Below are positions 22,100 to 35,696 of a stretch of 64,000 bases of DNA, piece after piece; positions within the stretch are counted from its first letter, which is position 1; each line of letters opens with the position of its first letter. The position numbers and the translations under genes are program-made. Under the pieces are notes generated by a model. It did not search any database, was not told the DNA's origin, and saw only the letters and a program-made list of their open reading frames with translations. Source of the stretch: Rusavskia elegans (Eukaryota; Ascomycota; Lecanoromycetes; Teloschistales; Teloschistaceae); assembly GCA_011316305.1 (NCBI GenBank), contig SAUG01000070.1:310001-374000 (forward strand), written 5' to 3'.

Positions 22100-24005
22100 A
22101 GTATAATAAAATTACCATATATTATCTAAATTATTTACTCGCTATCGCCTGTTCAACGTTTTACTCTTGTCTTTATCCCGTTAATAGCGCTAGAAGCTAT
22201 ACTATTTAAAGTCGATCTCGGCGGTAATTGTCGATAAAAGTTTATAGATATCGATCGCTAAAGGATATAGCGTATATATCATAGTAATATAGTAGCTAGG
22301 TGATAATTTAGAAAAGAAGCTCTAGATCGGATAATTCTTTAAATATCGAAACGTATCGTAAGATTAGGCTGAAGCTATTATATACTACTGTTCGTTAATC
22401 GTAGAATCGCGATAAAGAATAAAATTTTATTACGAAGAAAAGTATAAGCGTATATACTAACTCCGGGAAAACAAGCGTTATTATATAACGGAAGTAAAGG
22501 AAATAAAAGAAATAGATATTTATTAGATTTCTTCCGAAATTATTATTCGTATTATAGTTCGGCTCGTTATCCGTAACTACTTCTCTATAGATAATTATTT
22601 TCAGTATCTAATATATTAATAGTTGACGACGAAGTGAATATAAATAATAGAGGAACTTACTTATATTATATTTTAACAAAAGCTCTAGATTCTGCCGAAT
22701 ATTAATTTATATATCTCGGAATATCGGATAGAAAAGGTATAAAAGGGCCTATCTAGGATATACGAGAATATTATTGAAACTTTAAAATATAATAATCTCT
22801 CTTTCCCTATTTTAAATACCGCGTCTATTAAACGACTCTTTTAATAGTTTAAGAATAGTTATATATCGTCTTTTCTTCTAGAAACCCCGAATTTGCTTAG
22901 TATTATTAGAGCTATTACTATTAAATTATCGTTTTTTCTCTATATAACCGATACTATAAAGGCTTATAATAATTAATCGTTTCCGGGCGCTAGAATTGAT
23001 AGTTTAGGTCCGTTATATAATAAATATAGAGAGAGGAAATACCTGCCGATTAGAATTTAAAAAAAGATAGAAGAAACTATATAAAAAGGTGTAGCTAGCT
23101 AGATAGAAGATACTAATTTAATATTCATATTATTAAAGACGAGGCGTAAAGGCTATAGATAAATCAGATAATAAAGTTTTAAAATTTAGAGAAAACTTAA
23201 AAATACAAAGCGTATTATAAATATTAAATATAATAAAATCTGATAATCGAAGGATATAGTATTAAGATATATAAGCTAATGATATAGAAATCGAATAGAA
23301 AATATAAAAGAAAATAAGTAGATAAAAGGTATTAAAATAAATAGATAATAGTAGAATATATAGAAAAAGGATATAGGAAATATAGAACTAGATTTGATTT
23401 TAATATATCTACAACGGATATAGCTGTTATTAGGCCGTAGAGTTCTAGTACTGGTACTAGTACGATTATACTGATATATTAATAGCTATAAAAGCTCCTA
23501 TCCGCGTTATCTAATCTTTTAAACCTCCTCTAATTATATCTACTCGGTCTAACGCGTAACTACTATTTATAACGCGAATAGTAGAAGTATCGATAAGCCG
23601 TTCGATTAATATCTAGTTTTATTTAATATCTATTAAATTCTATATATTCGGTAATAGAATCGCGATTTTAGACGAAACTATACTATCTATCTTCCTGATT
23701 TTTACTATATCTAATAAGTAGTGAATCTAGTACTTGCTCGCCTAAACTAACTAGGGACGTTTTCGTAAATATTCTACTTCTAGCTTTAAAGCCGTATTTA
23801 TTAATCTTTTTCTAAACTACTATAGGGAATAGAACAACGTCCGTAGTCGATGGAAAAATTTCTTAACTATACGCTAGTATAAGGCTTTCGATAAGGTTAT
23901 ATAAATATAGTAGATATTTAGCGGAATAAAGAGCTGTAGAACGATAGTAGCGAGGGTATTTCACCGAGTTAAAAATGATTAAAGATAAAGCCTTTATTTA
24001 TAGAA
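22100..24005. mobile_element. Less-mutated repeat with a possible gag-like frame
   Basis: RIP damage is milder than in the neighbours. On the plus strand between about 23,580 and 23,970 one frame stays mostly open. It contains FYIFGNRIAILDETILSI, SSFKAVFINLFLNYYRE and RSRWKNFLTIR. The pattern of short charged helices resembles a retrotransposon gag, but no zinc knuckle or pol follows, because family Y begins at about 24,010. No LTR was found. Identity remains uncertain. Confidence 0.3.
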
Positions 24006-24009
24006 TTAG

Positions 24010-24062
24010 CTATATAGAATAATTTTCTCCTAGAAGATTTCTATTTGCAATTATATTGAGTT

Positions 24063-24100
<38 letters not shown>

Positions 24101-24990
24101 CAACGTTATATACGGTAACGATTATTATATTTATATTTAAGAATATTTATAGCTTAAAGTATATTCGTCAGATAAGATTTATAGCGTAGTTAATTACTTC
24201 TATTTAACTATTTCCTTCTTTATTCGCGATTACGAATTCTCTACTATTCTTTCTTCGATATTATAAATAATTATGAGTATTTAATTATTCCGCTATATCT
24301 ATCTACTATACTATAAAGTAATTATCTATTATTATCGCTTCGGCTGTATTTATTATATAACTTATATCTAAACGTTCTATTTAACTATTAAATATACTTT
24401 TTAGCCTATTTAGTTTCGAAAGAATCGCTAGGTAGTATACTAGCTACTACAGCTAGAAGCTTTACCCGGTCGATTAAGTTAAAAGGGAATAGAAAGGTCG
24501 GATAGTATATTTTAAAGGCGGTAAAAAAAAATTTAGGTTAAGGTCGAAATAGATTACTCTAACTATAATAAAGTAGTCGATAACCGCCCGGGAAGATATA
24601 GTTATTATAGATATAGATACTACCGTCTGGTTTAACTTATAGCTATAGCTATTACAGGAGTATATATATATATAAACGCTTTTAGTAAACCGTAGTATTT
24701 ACGAAAGATATTACAGAACTTATATTACTAGTAAAAGAAATAGAAAAAGAAGAAGCATTAACTGCGAGATACATTTATCTAAAGTAATTTCTACGTTAAT
24801 TAAATTATCGGTAAAAGAATACGTTATATTACTAGGTAAATTTAAACTAAAATTCTATAGAACCGTTATCTATATTAATTAAACTGGAATATAAATTCTA
24901 CTATCGTATATTTAATACTGATATACTAACGTTTGATTTACTTACCGAACTATTGGTTTACCGGGTACTAAAACCAATACAAATTAACTA
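24010..24990 (-). mobile_element. Family Y short element, copy 3
   Basis: Same orientation and order as Y1: a ctagaagatttctat end and a (TA)n tract at about 24,065-24,098. The attcgcgattac block follows, then the complement of the short frame (about 24,300-24,660), and the ggtttaccgggtactaaaacc end near 24,955-24,975. The (TA)n tract is the longest among the Y copies. Confidence 0.55.
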
Positions 24991-25211
24991 AATATAAAAT
25001 AATTATAGTAAACCGTTAAATACTATCGATTCAATCTATAGTATATCTATATAGCGTCTTTATCATAGTATATATCTATATTTTTATTTTTTAATTCTCG
25101 TTCCGATATTTATAATCCCGCTAGTATAATTTTTTTCATTTGTAAATCCTTTCTATATAAATTTTAGAACGGTAGTAGATAGTAGAAAAAAGATTAGAAG
25201 GTAGAAAAAGA

Positions 25212-25390
25212 TGTTGAAATCATGTATATAGAATATCAAGCTTGATTTACTAAAGTAGACTTTCGCTTGAACTAAATATATAAAAAGAAAGTGGCAGGGC
25301 TTTAGCGCCTAGATCTACTAGACCTAATTAGTACTAGCGCCCTTAGCGCCTAAGTATAGCTAATATTATATATAATACGTACTTCTATTA
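25212..25390 (-). repeat. 3' LTR of Copia element A
   Basis: It begins TGTTGAAATCATGTATATAG on the plus strand and ends tacttctatta. Compared with the other LTRs it has three extra bases near 25,365 and otherwise matches the 176-bp consensus. It retains tgttgaaatcatg unmutated at its edge. Confidence 0.85.
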
Positions 25391-25599
25391 TTTCTATACA
25401 AATAATATACTATATATATACCGAAGTTAAAAATTAAGTAGATTTACTATATACTCGCTAAAAAACCTATAGGAAAAAGAGTTTATATATAATAAAGGCG
25501 AGGTAGATAAAATTTAAAAAGCTCCTATAGTAGATATATATAAATAAATTATAAAAATCGAAATCTAGATAAAAAAAAATTAGAGTTCCTATAGCTTCT

Positions 25600-26560
25600 A
25601 TAGTATTCTAAACTTTTTATAATAGTAGTATCTTTAGTAGAATACTAGTATAGGTACTAGTTTATTATATAGATTTATTTAACGTATTTAAAATAGATAT
25701 TACCCGATTAAAAAGATATATCTCGAGCTTCGGCGTTCGAAAATACCTATCTAGTAGTAAATTATCGTTTATTATTAGATATTATATTTCTTTTTAATTT
25801 ACTAATAGAATTAATACTAAATATCTATTAGAATATTACGAGTTTTTATAGATATACTAAAAATTATATCGCCTAGATAGTTCTAGATATAGAGGTATTT
25901 ACTATAGCTTAAAAGATTAATATAAATTTTCGGATTATTAATAATTACGCCGTCTTAATAGTACTATTTCTAGAGTTCCTATAGGATTCTATAGTTAATT
26001 TAGCGGTATAGCTAGGTAGTAAAAACCCCGATACGTATTAATATATTATTACTATCTAGCTATTAGCGGCTAAAAATATCGCGATTTTAAAAGCTATTAA
26101 TATTATCTCTTACCTAGTAGTATTTAGATTCGAGACTTAGATAGAATAGTATCTAAGGGTAGAAGTAGGGTGGATTATTATTATAGTTTTTATAGGCGAT
26201 ATAAATTCGAAATTTATTAAATGGTTTATTAAATACTTCGATATATATATATAGGTCGAGTTCTTTAGAAATATAGGAAGTAAAGTTAAATCTTTAAAAG
26301 CTACCTAAATCTAAAATAGCTATAAATAGTATTAAATAGAAATATAGAGTAGAGAGAATCGAATAGTATAATTTATATATTAGATAGTATAGGGTTAGTA
26401 AAGATATATTTAAAAATATAATAGTAGTAGATAGTAGGCGAAAATAAATAGTAGGCGGCTAGTAGCTAGAGCGCTAACTAGTCTATACCTATATACTAGC
26501 TCTAAAAAACTTTATATAGAATCTAAATAGTCTACTAGATAGCTAAAATATATTTTACCG
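25600..26560 (-). pseudogene. Extra frame downstream of pol, Copia element A
   Basis: This is the minus-strand counterpart of the frame at 45,640-46,440, at the same place between RNase H and the 3' LTR. Shared blocks can be matched at DNA level, for example ggtgatattaaatc-type Tyr/Asp codons near 26,200 and the ctatctagtagtaaat stretch near 25,745. Function unknown. Confidence 0.5.
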
Positions 26561-27631
26561 ATATTAAAACTAATTAATATATTAAATTTAATATAGAATT
26601 TAATAGAATATAGGCTAAAGGTATTTTTTTAGTATTTTACTACTAAAATAAAAGAACGAACTTAGATATAGATAATTATATATAGATTTCAATCGAATAT
26701 ACTATTAGAAAGTATATAAAGAGTATAGCGATTTAAAAATAATATAGATATTATATAGATAGATCTATAGGGCCTAGAGTTATTTAAAGGTTTAACTATC
26801 TCCTATAGTATATATTATACTCTCTAAATAAAATATTTATAGATATATAGTAATTACTAGTACCCCGGAGTTAATTATATTCCGGGGGAGATTATTATTA
26901 GAAGGATTTTTATAATTTAAACGGATTATCGCTATTATTATTTAAAATTTAGAACGTTTTTAGATCTTTAAATCTAAATACTATATAGAAAGCCCGTTTT
27001 ATCTAGAGCTTTAGTAAACCTATTAGCTACTATTTATTCCGTTAGAATATATTAAAGGTCGATAGTTTTATTAACGACTTTTTTCTATAGGAATTTAATA
27101 TAGATATTAATATATTTAGTACGACTATAGAACTAAAGATTTTTAGTAAAATCAATAGCGCTCTAGTTATTACTATAGAAGGTTACTATATCTAGAATAG
27201 CGTTTAAATTCTTTTTATGAATTAATAACTAATTTAGGATATAATTTAACCGAATAGCCTCTTTAGTAATTCTAGTCTCGTTATCTAACTCTACTTCGGT
27301 AGTTAATATAATTAAATAACTAGCTAATAGCGCCGGATCTAATATTAAAAATATATTTAGAAATAAAGTAACAGATTTTATAGTTACCTACCTAATTAGT
27401 TTCAGTATACTTTTAAAGCTTCTATAGATTACTTCTATAAATAAAAATAAAGTAAACTATTTTATATAAATATTTAAAAAATCCGAATAATAGTATTCTA
27501 GTAGTAGCTTATAGAGTTAGATAAATATTAACTAATAATAGAAATAGCGAAAGCAATATCGGGACAGATTCTAAATATAATATATATTAAAAAGCCGATA
27601 GCGTTCTAATATTTATACTTTATTAGCAGAA

Positions 27632-27707
27632 GATAATTCTAGTCGGCGGGAATAGTTTCTAAATAAAAAGATAGTTCTAGTCGGCGGGAATAGTTTCTAA
27701 ATAAAAG
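27632..27707. repeat. 38-bp tandem duplication at the deletion scar
   Basis: Two copies of a 38-bp unit starting gata(a/g)ttctagtcggcggg lie head to tail. In copy C the corresponding sequence occurs once, just downstream of RT. The duplication abuts the point where about 0.67 kb of RT is missing. Confidence 0.85.
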
Positions 27708-30700
27708 CTTCTAGAAAATATATTATAAAAGGTATTAATACTTTAGTATATAATATCTAAGTATTGTTTAGTTCTAATAATACTAGTTTTTCCTCTATAG
27801 TCTTATACTATTTATCGGTATAGAATAGCCTCTTTATATAACTAGAGTTCGGAAGGATCTAATATTATACTTTTTTTAATAATATTAATAAATATATAGA
27901 TATTTATAATTAGATCTACTAAAAAATAATGATAATTATTTAATACCCGGAGTTTGGGGTAATTATATAGAACTTTAACGAGGAATTAGATAGTATAATC
28001 GGTTTATAGGCGAGATATAATAGTTTAAAAATAGAGTAGCAGTATATTAGAATTAGAATCCGAATCCGAATTATTAACTTCGATATTATAAAAACTACTA
28101 GGTAAGTTAGCCGGTAATAGAGTTTAACTATAGGTAAAAGAAATTCGGTAAAGTACGAGAATTTATCTAAAGGAAACTATTAGTTTAGATATTAATAGAA
28201 GGTTACTGGATTATAACTATAATCTCCGAAAATTGGACCGTATATACCTTTTTATATAGGGTTATACCTAATTTACTACTAGATAACCGGAAATATAGAA
28301 AAGCAGTAGTTTTAATAAGAGGCGGCTAATATTTTTTACTAAAGCCGCTATAAACTAATATAGAATAGACTTTATATATTAGTATTTACCCGAAGCGTTC
28401 GGAAGTACTATTCTATTATAAATTATTAGATATAGTAAGTTTTTACTAGATATTTTTATTAGTAAAGCTTTTAGATATAATATAGCTTCTAAATTTATTA
28501 TCGCTATAAAAATATTTAATAATAAAGACGTCTTTTTTATTATAGACGTAGAAGTAGTTCTAGTATTTAAAAATTTCGGAACTATCTTTTATTTTAGTTA
28601 TATAAATACCGTATTTCTAGGTATTATTATCTAGAAAAATAAATATATATTAGCTTCTATTATATATTACTAGAACTTTAATTTTTTAAATAGGTCCTAT
28701 ATTATTAGTATAAATAAAATTTATAGGACCGCTACCGGAGCGGATATAGTTTCTATAAAGCTATTTATATTATTTATCTAGAATATAAATTTTATAGAAA
28801 TCGGATTTAGATTTAAAAATATTAAATAAATCGATTTCTATAGATATATTCGCTAATTTATATAAATTCTTATTATCTAGATATTTAAGCCGGGCGTATT
28901 AGATATTTTCTACTTCTACCGATATTTTAATAAAGGCCTTTAAAGCTATATTAGATATTAATAAAGATAAAAACGAAGATAGAAAAAAAAATAGAAAAAG
29001 ATTTTATAGGGCTATACTATATAGTATTAATATTTAATAGGAATTAACCTTTATATATATAGATAGTTAATATTAAATCCGGAATATTAAAATTAAAGCT
29101 AAAGCTATAGTTTTTAATAATTATTTTAATATCTATCCTCTAAATTTATAATATTAATAGAAAATTAGCGCCGGACCCGGGGGTATAAAAGATATTATAG
29201 AATTCTATAGGGTAGTATCTACTATTAATAAAGTAGTTGAATATAATAGTATCTTTAGTAATCGGTCGGAAACTACTAATATCGGTTATAAGTTTATTCT
29301 AGATAGATTATATACTAGATTTAACGAGAAGGTACTACTAGAAAATAATATAATAGTTATAGATATAGTCGAAAATCTAACCGTTAATAAAATCCAGTTT
29401 ATTTAATAAAGCCGATAAAACTATAGGAATAAAAGTTACGAAGCTAAAATTAGTAGAGGCCGGTACTACTATAATAAAACTTAGTAATTTTTTAGATTCG
29501 GCAGGTTTATATTTGGATTTATCGTCTTTACTATCTTTACTATCCTTACTATCCTTTTCTTTACCGCCTTTACCTTTATTACTGTTACGTTTTTAGCGTT
29601 TACTACTACTATTTTTCTACTTTTCTACTATCTAAATATTTTTTAATTTAGGATATAAACTATTTTTTATATAGCTATTTCGGTTATAATAGAAATAGTA
29701 GTCGACTTTAATAATTCGCTTATTCGGGTTTTTTATAGATAGGAAAATTTTAATTCTAGTAATAGTAGATTTATTATTACTATATTAGCGATTTTTTTAA
29801 TAGTAGTATTAATAGTTTCGTCTAGAATAACTACTTTCTATTTTCGCTTATTTTTATTTCTAACGATAATATTACTTTAGGTAAATAAGGGCTAAAAATA
29901 GCTAAAAGCGGTCCTAAAACTTTAAAGGAATTTTAAAATAAAAAATCTTTCTAAAATAAAAATATTTATAGCTAAAATTTTAATAATAAATTTATAAAAT
30001 TTAGTTCTATAAGCTTTTTTATTTTTAAAAGAACTATTATAATAGAGGGTATCTAGTTAGGTATCGAGTTTTATAAACTTACCGGTATTATAGATTCTAT
30101 ATTATATCTAGAATTTATCTAGTATCTTTTTAACATCTAATATAATATCTTTAATAAAATTTTTAATATTAATACTATAGGTCGTTTTAATTATTATATA
30201 GATATATTCTATCCGTTTTTCTTCGTAGTTAAAGGAAGCCGGGAATAAAAGACTATTAGTAGTAGCTCGGAGGTTATTAAAAACGAAGTAGGCTATAATA
30301 GCTTCTTTCTAATTTTTATAATCTAAATAGATTTTAAACTTTAGAACTATATTAATAGTTATTAATATAGAAATAGATATACTACTAAATTTCGTACTAG
30401 ACTATAGAATACCGCGAGGAATAGTATTATAGAAAAAGGAATCTAAAAAAAAATCTAAAAATAAGTACCCGAAAAGTATAATAATTTTAAAACTAAATAA
30501 ATTACTTAGGCTTAAAAATATCGGAAGAGAACTAAAAACTATAAAAAGATCCGAATTATCTTTAGATATAATAAAGAGTAACTTTAATAGGTAGTAATTA
30601 GAATCTAGGCGTTAACGGCTTTAAATAGTAAAGTCGATTTACTATTAGTTATATAGGAGCCTATAGTTTTCGATAGAAAATTAGAAGCTATAAATAATTT

Positions 30701-31606
30701 AGCTTACCAGGAAGTTATTAGATAGTCTCTAAAAAAAATATTATTTAAAACTCTTAAAATTATAAGAATTAGTATAAAGCTTTAGTAATAATAATATAGA
30801 AGTAGATATAAGGTTTAAAATAGATTAAATAAAGTTTTAAAAATTAGTATAATATAATAATAGTTTTTAATAATAACTAGAAAGTTATAAATTCTTATAC
30901 TATTTAGGACTAGACGATATAACTAGTAAAGCCGAAAGCTAGGCTCGATAAGGTAGTTAGTTTAGAAATATTAAAGGCTCGTTTAGACTATTAGGAAGTT
31001 AGGAAAGATATAATAACTAGAAATATAATCTACTATTCCCCTATTTTATAGAAGTTCTAGCCTATATTAAATTAGCTAGATAGTTATTTCCTATATTTAT
31101 TTATAATAAATAGTATAAATTTAGCTATCTAGATTACTATAGAATATACGCCGATAGGTAGTATTAGTAAGGCGGTAGGATATAAAACTAAATATTATAA
31201 ATATCTAATATTAAAAATCTATTTACTATATCTAATATAATATTCCTATAGGAATATATCTATATATTATAAATTAGTAACTTAATAGTTCTATCCGAAA
31301 GTAAAAAGGTTAGTAGTTTAAACGGCTAGAAAAGGTTATAAAATAAAATAAAAAGAGTCTATTTAGCTATTTATAATTTCGGTAGCTACCGGAATACTTA
31401 TAGATAGTAGTATAACTATAGACTTTATTATTCGCCGTATTAGATACTTTATATAGTTTAATAACTAATATTGGATCTATTAAAAGGTAGATAGAAATAA
31501 AAATTTCATAAAAATATAAAAAAGTTAAATATAAAAATACAATACTCGCGAATAATAATAATAACTATTATAAACTAATTCGGCTAGAGCTTCCGGGTTT
31601 ATAATC

Positions 31607-31782
31607 TATTAAAATTATATATATAGAATATTAAGCTTAATTTACTAAAGTAGGCTTTCGCCTGAACTAAATATATAAAAAGGAGATAGCAGGGCCTTAG
31701 TATCTAGATCTACTAGGCTTAATCGGTACTAGCGCCCTTGGCGCCTTAGTACAGCTGTTATACGTAATACGTACTTCTAATA
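31607..31782 (-). repeat. 176-bp LTR shared by Copia elements A and B
   Basis: It begins tattaaaattatatatatag and ends tacttctaata, 176 bp like all complete LTRs of the family. Element A's primer site lies directly below it and element B's 3' non-coding end directly above it, so one LTR joins two tandem elements. That is the expected product of recombination between LTRs. Confidence 0.85.
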
Positions 31783-34061
31783 AATATTTCTATACGAATA
31801 ATATACTATATATATATCGAGGGTAAAAATTAAATGGACTCGCTATATACTCGCTAAAAAATCTATAGAAAAAAGAGTTTATATATAATAAAGGCGAGGT
31901 AGATAAAGTTAAATAGTTTCTATAGTAGATATATATATATATATATATTATAAAAATTAAAATCTAGATAAAAGAAATTAGAATTTCTATAGCTTCTATA
32001 GTATTTTAAACCTTTTATAGTAGTAGTATACTTAGTAGAATACTAGTATAGATACTTATTTATAATATAGATTTATTTAAAGTATTTAAACCGGATATTA
32101 CCCGATTAAAATAATATATCTAGCGATTAAAAGTACCCATCTAATAGTAAGTTATAAGTATTATTAATTATTATTAATACCGCTAAAGTATTAAAAGATA
32201 TAGATATTATATTTCTTTTTAATTTACTAAAAAAATATATACTAAATATCTATTAGAAAATTATAAACCTTTATAGATATATTAAAGATTATATCGCCTA
32301 GATAGTTCTAGATATAGAAATATTTATTATAGCTTCGAAAATTAATATAAATTTTCGAATTATTAATAATTATAGCGCCTTAATAGTACTATTTCTTGAA
32401 TTTTTATAGAATTATATAGTAAATTTAGTAGTACGGCTAGGTTATAAAAACCCCGATACGTATTTATATATTATTACTATCTAGCTATAGATAGCTAAAT
32501 ATTTTATAATTCTGAAAACTATTAATATTATTTTTTATCTAATAGTATTTAGATTCGAGGTTTAAATATAATAGTAGCCGAAGGTAGAAGTAAAATAGAT
32601 TATTATTATAATTTATATAGATAATATAATCTCGAAAGTTATCGAATAGTTTATTAAATACTTCGATATATATATATAGGTCGAGCTCTCTCGAGATATA
32701 GAAGGTAAAGTTAAATCTTTAAAAGCTATCTAAATCTATAATAGTAATAAATAGTATAATTTATATATTGAACGGTATAGAATTAGTAAAAATATACTCG
32801 AAAATATAGTAGTAGTAGATAGCGAGTAAAAATAAATAGTAGGCGGCTAGTATCTAGAATACTAACTAGTTTATACCCGCGCGCTAGTTCTAAAAAGCGT
32901 TATATAATATCCAAATAGTCTACTAGATAGTTAAAATATATTTTACTAATATAGAATTTAATAGAATATAGATTAAAGGTACTCTTTTAGTATTTTATTA
33001 CTAAAAAAAAAAGATAAATCCGAGTATAGATAACTATATATAGATTTCGATTAAATATATTATCGGAAAGTATATAAAAGATATAGTAATTTAAAAACGA
33101 TATAGATATTATATAGGTAGGCCTATAGAATCTAGAATTATTTAAAAGTTTAACTATTTTCTATAATATATATTATATTTTCCGAAGATAATATTTATAG
33201 GTATATAGTAATTACTAGTACCCCGGAGTCTATTATATTCCGGGAGAGATTATTATTAGAAAGAATCCTTATAATTTAGATAGATTATTACTATTATTAT
33301 TAAAAATTTAGAGCGTTTTTAGATTTTTAAGCCTAAGTACTATATAGAAGGCCTTAAATTTACTTTTATCTAAAGTTTTAGTAAATCTATTAGCTACTAT
33401 TTATTCCGTTCGAATATATTAAAAGTCGATAGTTTTATTTATAACTTTTTCTTATAAAAACTTAATATAAATATTAATATACTTAGTATAACTATAGAAC
33501 TAAAGGTTTTTAGTAAAAGTAATAGCGTTCTAGTTATTATTATAGAAGGTTACTATATCTAGAATAGTATTTAGATCCTATTTATTATTTAATAATTAAT
33601 TTAAAATATAATTTGAATAAAAAGCCTTTTTAGTAGTTCTAGTCTTTCTATCTATTTCCATTTTAGTAGTTAATTTAGCTATAGTAGCTTACCGTTTAGA
33701 TAATTAGTTAATAGCGCCGGATCTAATATTAAAAATATATCTAGAAATAGAATAATAGATTTTATAGTTATTTATTTAATCGGCGTCGGTATACTTTTAA
33801 AGTTTTTATAAATTATTTCTATAAATAAAAATAAAGTAAGCCGTTTTATATGGATATTTAAATATTCTAATAATAGTACTCTAGTAGTAGCTTATAGGGT
33901 TAGATAAATATCGATTAATTAAATATAATATATATTAAAAAGCCGATAGTATTCTAATATTAATATTTTATCGGCAGAAAGTAGTTCTAGTAAATAAAGG
34001 CCGAAATCTATAGAAATAGAAATATTATTTTTATAAATAGCGAAGCTATAATCTTTTAGAA

Positions 34062-34680
34062 TATATATCAGCGAATCCTAAAATGGATTTTCAGATTAGA
34101 CCGGCTGACAGCTATTTTAATCCAAATAATCCAAAAATCCAAATAATCTAAAAATCTAAAAAATAGATTTTCGATAGATTAGAATTCTAATAGTATCTAT
34201 AATACGAATATCTACTTAGTAAGCAGCCTAAAATAAGATCTATATATAAGCTAAAAATAAACCTATATAATCTAACTTAAAAATAAAGTTTAGCGGCCGC
34301 CGCTAAAAGCGGGAATAACGGAAATTAAATATCTATTTAATAAACTATACTAGACCTAATCTAGTTAGATTCTAGTAGAAAAATCTAATATTTTCGATCT
34401 AGATAAAGCTAGCCTAGCGGTATATATAGGCGTATATAGGTCTACTAACTAATAAGGACTTAAACGAACTTAAAATCGAATCTCTAAATCTTTTCAGCTA
34501 TCTTAGCCGCTTAGCCGTCTTAGCCGTCTTAGCCGCGTAGCTACGCAGCTTCGGATATACCCGAGACCGGCTAATAAGCCGCTTATAAGCCGCTCTTAGC
34601 CGTACCGGCTAAGAACCGGCTAAAACGGCTAAAACGGCTGAAACCGGCTTTAAGCCGGTTTTAGAAAATGCTAATGTATT
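34062..34680. mobile_element. Insertion W with CGGCTAA hairpin array, inside Copia B
   Basis: About 610 bp absent from element C at the equivalent site. It starts cagcgaatcctaaaatgg and ends ttttagaaaatgctaatg; these ends are loosely inverted (tcctaaaa versus ttctaaaa). Its right part (34,490-34,672) is a dense array of TTAGCCG units followed by the complementary CGGCTAA units, able to fold on itself. Composition is much richer in GC than the surroundings. No frame. Confidence 0.5.
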
Positions 34681-35250
34681 TAATATAGAGAGTTTAGTTT
34701 AACTAAATAGTATAGAGTTCCCGGTTTCTAATAATTTTTATACCGAAGTAGAAATTAATAGAACCTAAATCTAATATTTAAAAACGTTCGTTTAGATTTT
34801 ATTAAAGTTCTAATAACTAGCGCTATATAGAGGGATTTATTTAAAATAAATATTAATAATAGTTATACTATTATAGAAAATACTACAATTAGATTCTAAA
34901 AATTAAAAGCCGATAGTAGTAAAAAGTTTAGTAAAATAGCGGTATTAGACCCGAAGCGACTATTTAAAATTATAGAAGGCTTTCCGGAATTTATATATTA
35001 TATTAAAGTTATCAAAACCAATATAATATTATATATAGATTATTCTATCTATATAACTATAGAGAAAGGCATTTTTAATATTTATTTAATCGAATTCTAG
35101 GCTGTAGACGATAGCTATAGCGAAAATAGCTTTATATAATATTAATTTAATAATTAAAATGAGTATTTTTATTAAAATTAACGCTGGCTTTCTATTTAAA
35201 ACTATAAATAATCCAGTAAATTTCAAAATATATAATTCTATTATCGGCGT
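34681..35250 (-). pseudogene. Reverse transcriptase relic of Copia element B
   Basis: The minus strand from 35,160 down reads ILYKAIFAIA, then INIKNAFLYSYID, then FRKAFYNFK and FTKLFTTIGF. These match the RT of element C block by block. It is bounded by the SINE at one side and W at the other, so RT is present but split from the rest of pol. Confidence 0.65.
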
Positions 35251-35268
35251 CCTTTTTAATTTTATATA

Positions 35269-35696
35269 TATATATGCGATTAATTATTCGGATTTTAATT
35301 TTAATCTTTTATAATTTTAACGCTAGAGGTATTAAACCGATTAGATTACGTAATTATTTAGTACTTAAATATTTTACCGGGAACTCGAATTAAGGATTTC
35401 CGAAGAAACTAGATCTAGACTAAAACCTAAAGGGAAATTAAAATAATCTATTTAACCTTAATTAACTTAATTTCTTTCGATCGATCGGACTAGGCCGAAA
35501 TAATCTACTATTTAGTCTTTCTATATTTTAAAACTCTATAAAAATCGACTAGAATCGATAGAAAAAACTTAAATATTTAGGTTAGCTTTTAAAGGATTCG
35601 AACCCCCGACCTATCGGATTAACTCCGTTAATTCCGAAGAGCGCTAGATCCGCCGGGCCTCTAGATTACGCAGCGTTACTACTGCGCCATCTAGAT
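35269..35696 (-). mobile_element. tRNA-derived SINE-like element, copy 1
   Basis: Minus-strand orientation. It begins ATCTAGATGGCGCAGTAG (A box TGGCGCAGTAGTAA near 35,672-35,690), has a B box GGGTTCGAATCC near 35,594-35,607 and a TA-rich tail ending near 35,269. It is flanked by a target duplication of about 15 bp: ctttaattttatata at 35,697-35,711 and ctttttaattttatata at 35,252-35,268. These repeats belong to Copia B, which continues on both sides. Internal Pol III boxes, a 430-bp body and a variable-length duplication fit LINE-mobilised SINEs. Confidence 0.7.

Larger units (their letters stand above)
25212..31782 (-). mobile_element. Ty1/Copia element A, minus strand, RT core deleted
   Basis: The 3' LTR is 25,212-25,390 and the 5' LTR 31,607-31,782, which is shared with element B. 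Going down from the 5' LTR come the primer site (31,589-31,606), gag with the degraded zinc knuckle (about 29,664-29,716), pre-integrase (about 28,890), integrase (to about 28,000), RNase H (about 27,280) and the extra frame (about 25,620-26,560). The RT core present in copies C and D is missing between 27,707 and the preceding ctagaa word. A 38-bp tandem duplication (27,632-27,669 and 27,670-27,707) marks the scar. No matching target duplication is found because the element is fused to B. Confidence 0.8.

Noticed and set aside
27300..35250. Shared RT deletion in both Copia elements A and B
   Set aside because: At first both seemed to lack RT at the same point. Comparison with C showed that B retains RT (34,681-35,250), merely split by the SINE and insertion W; only A is deleted.
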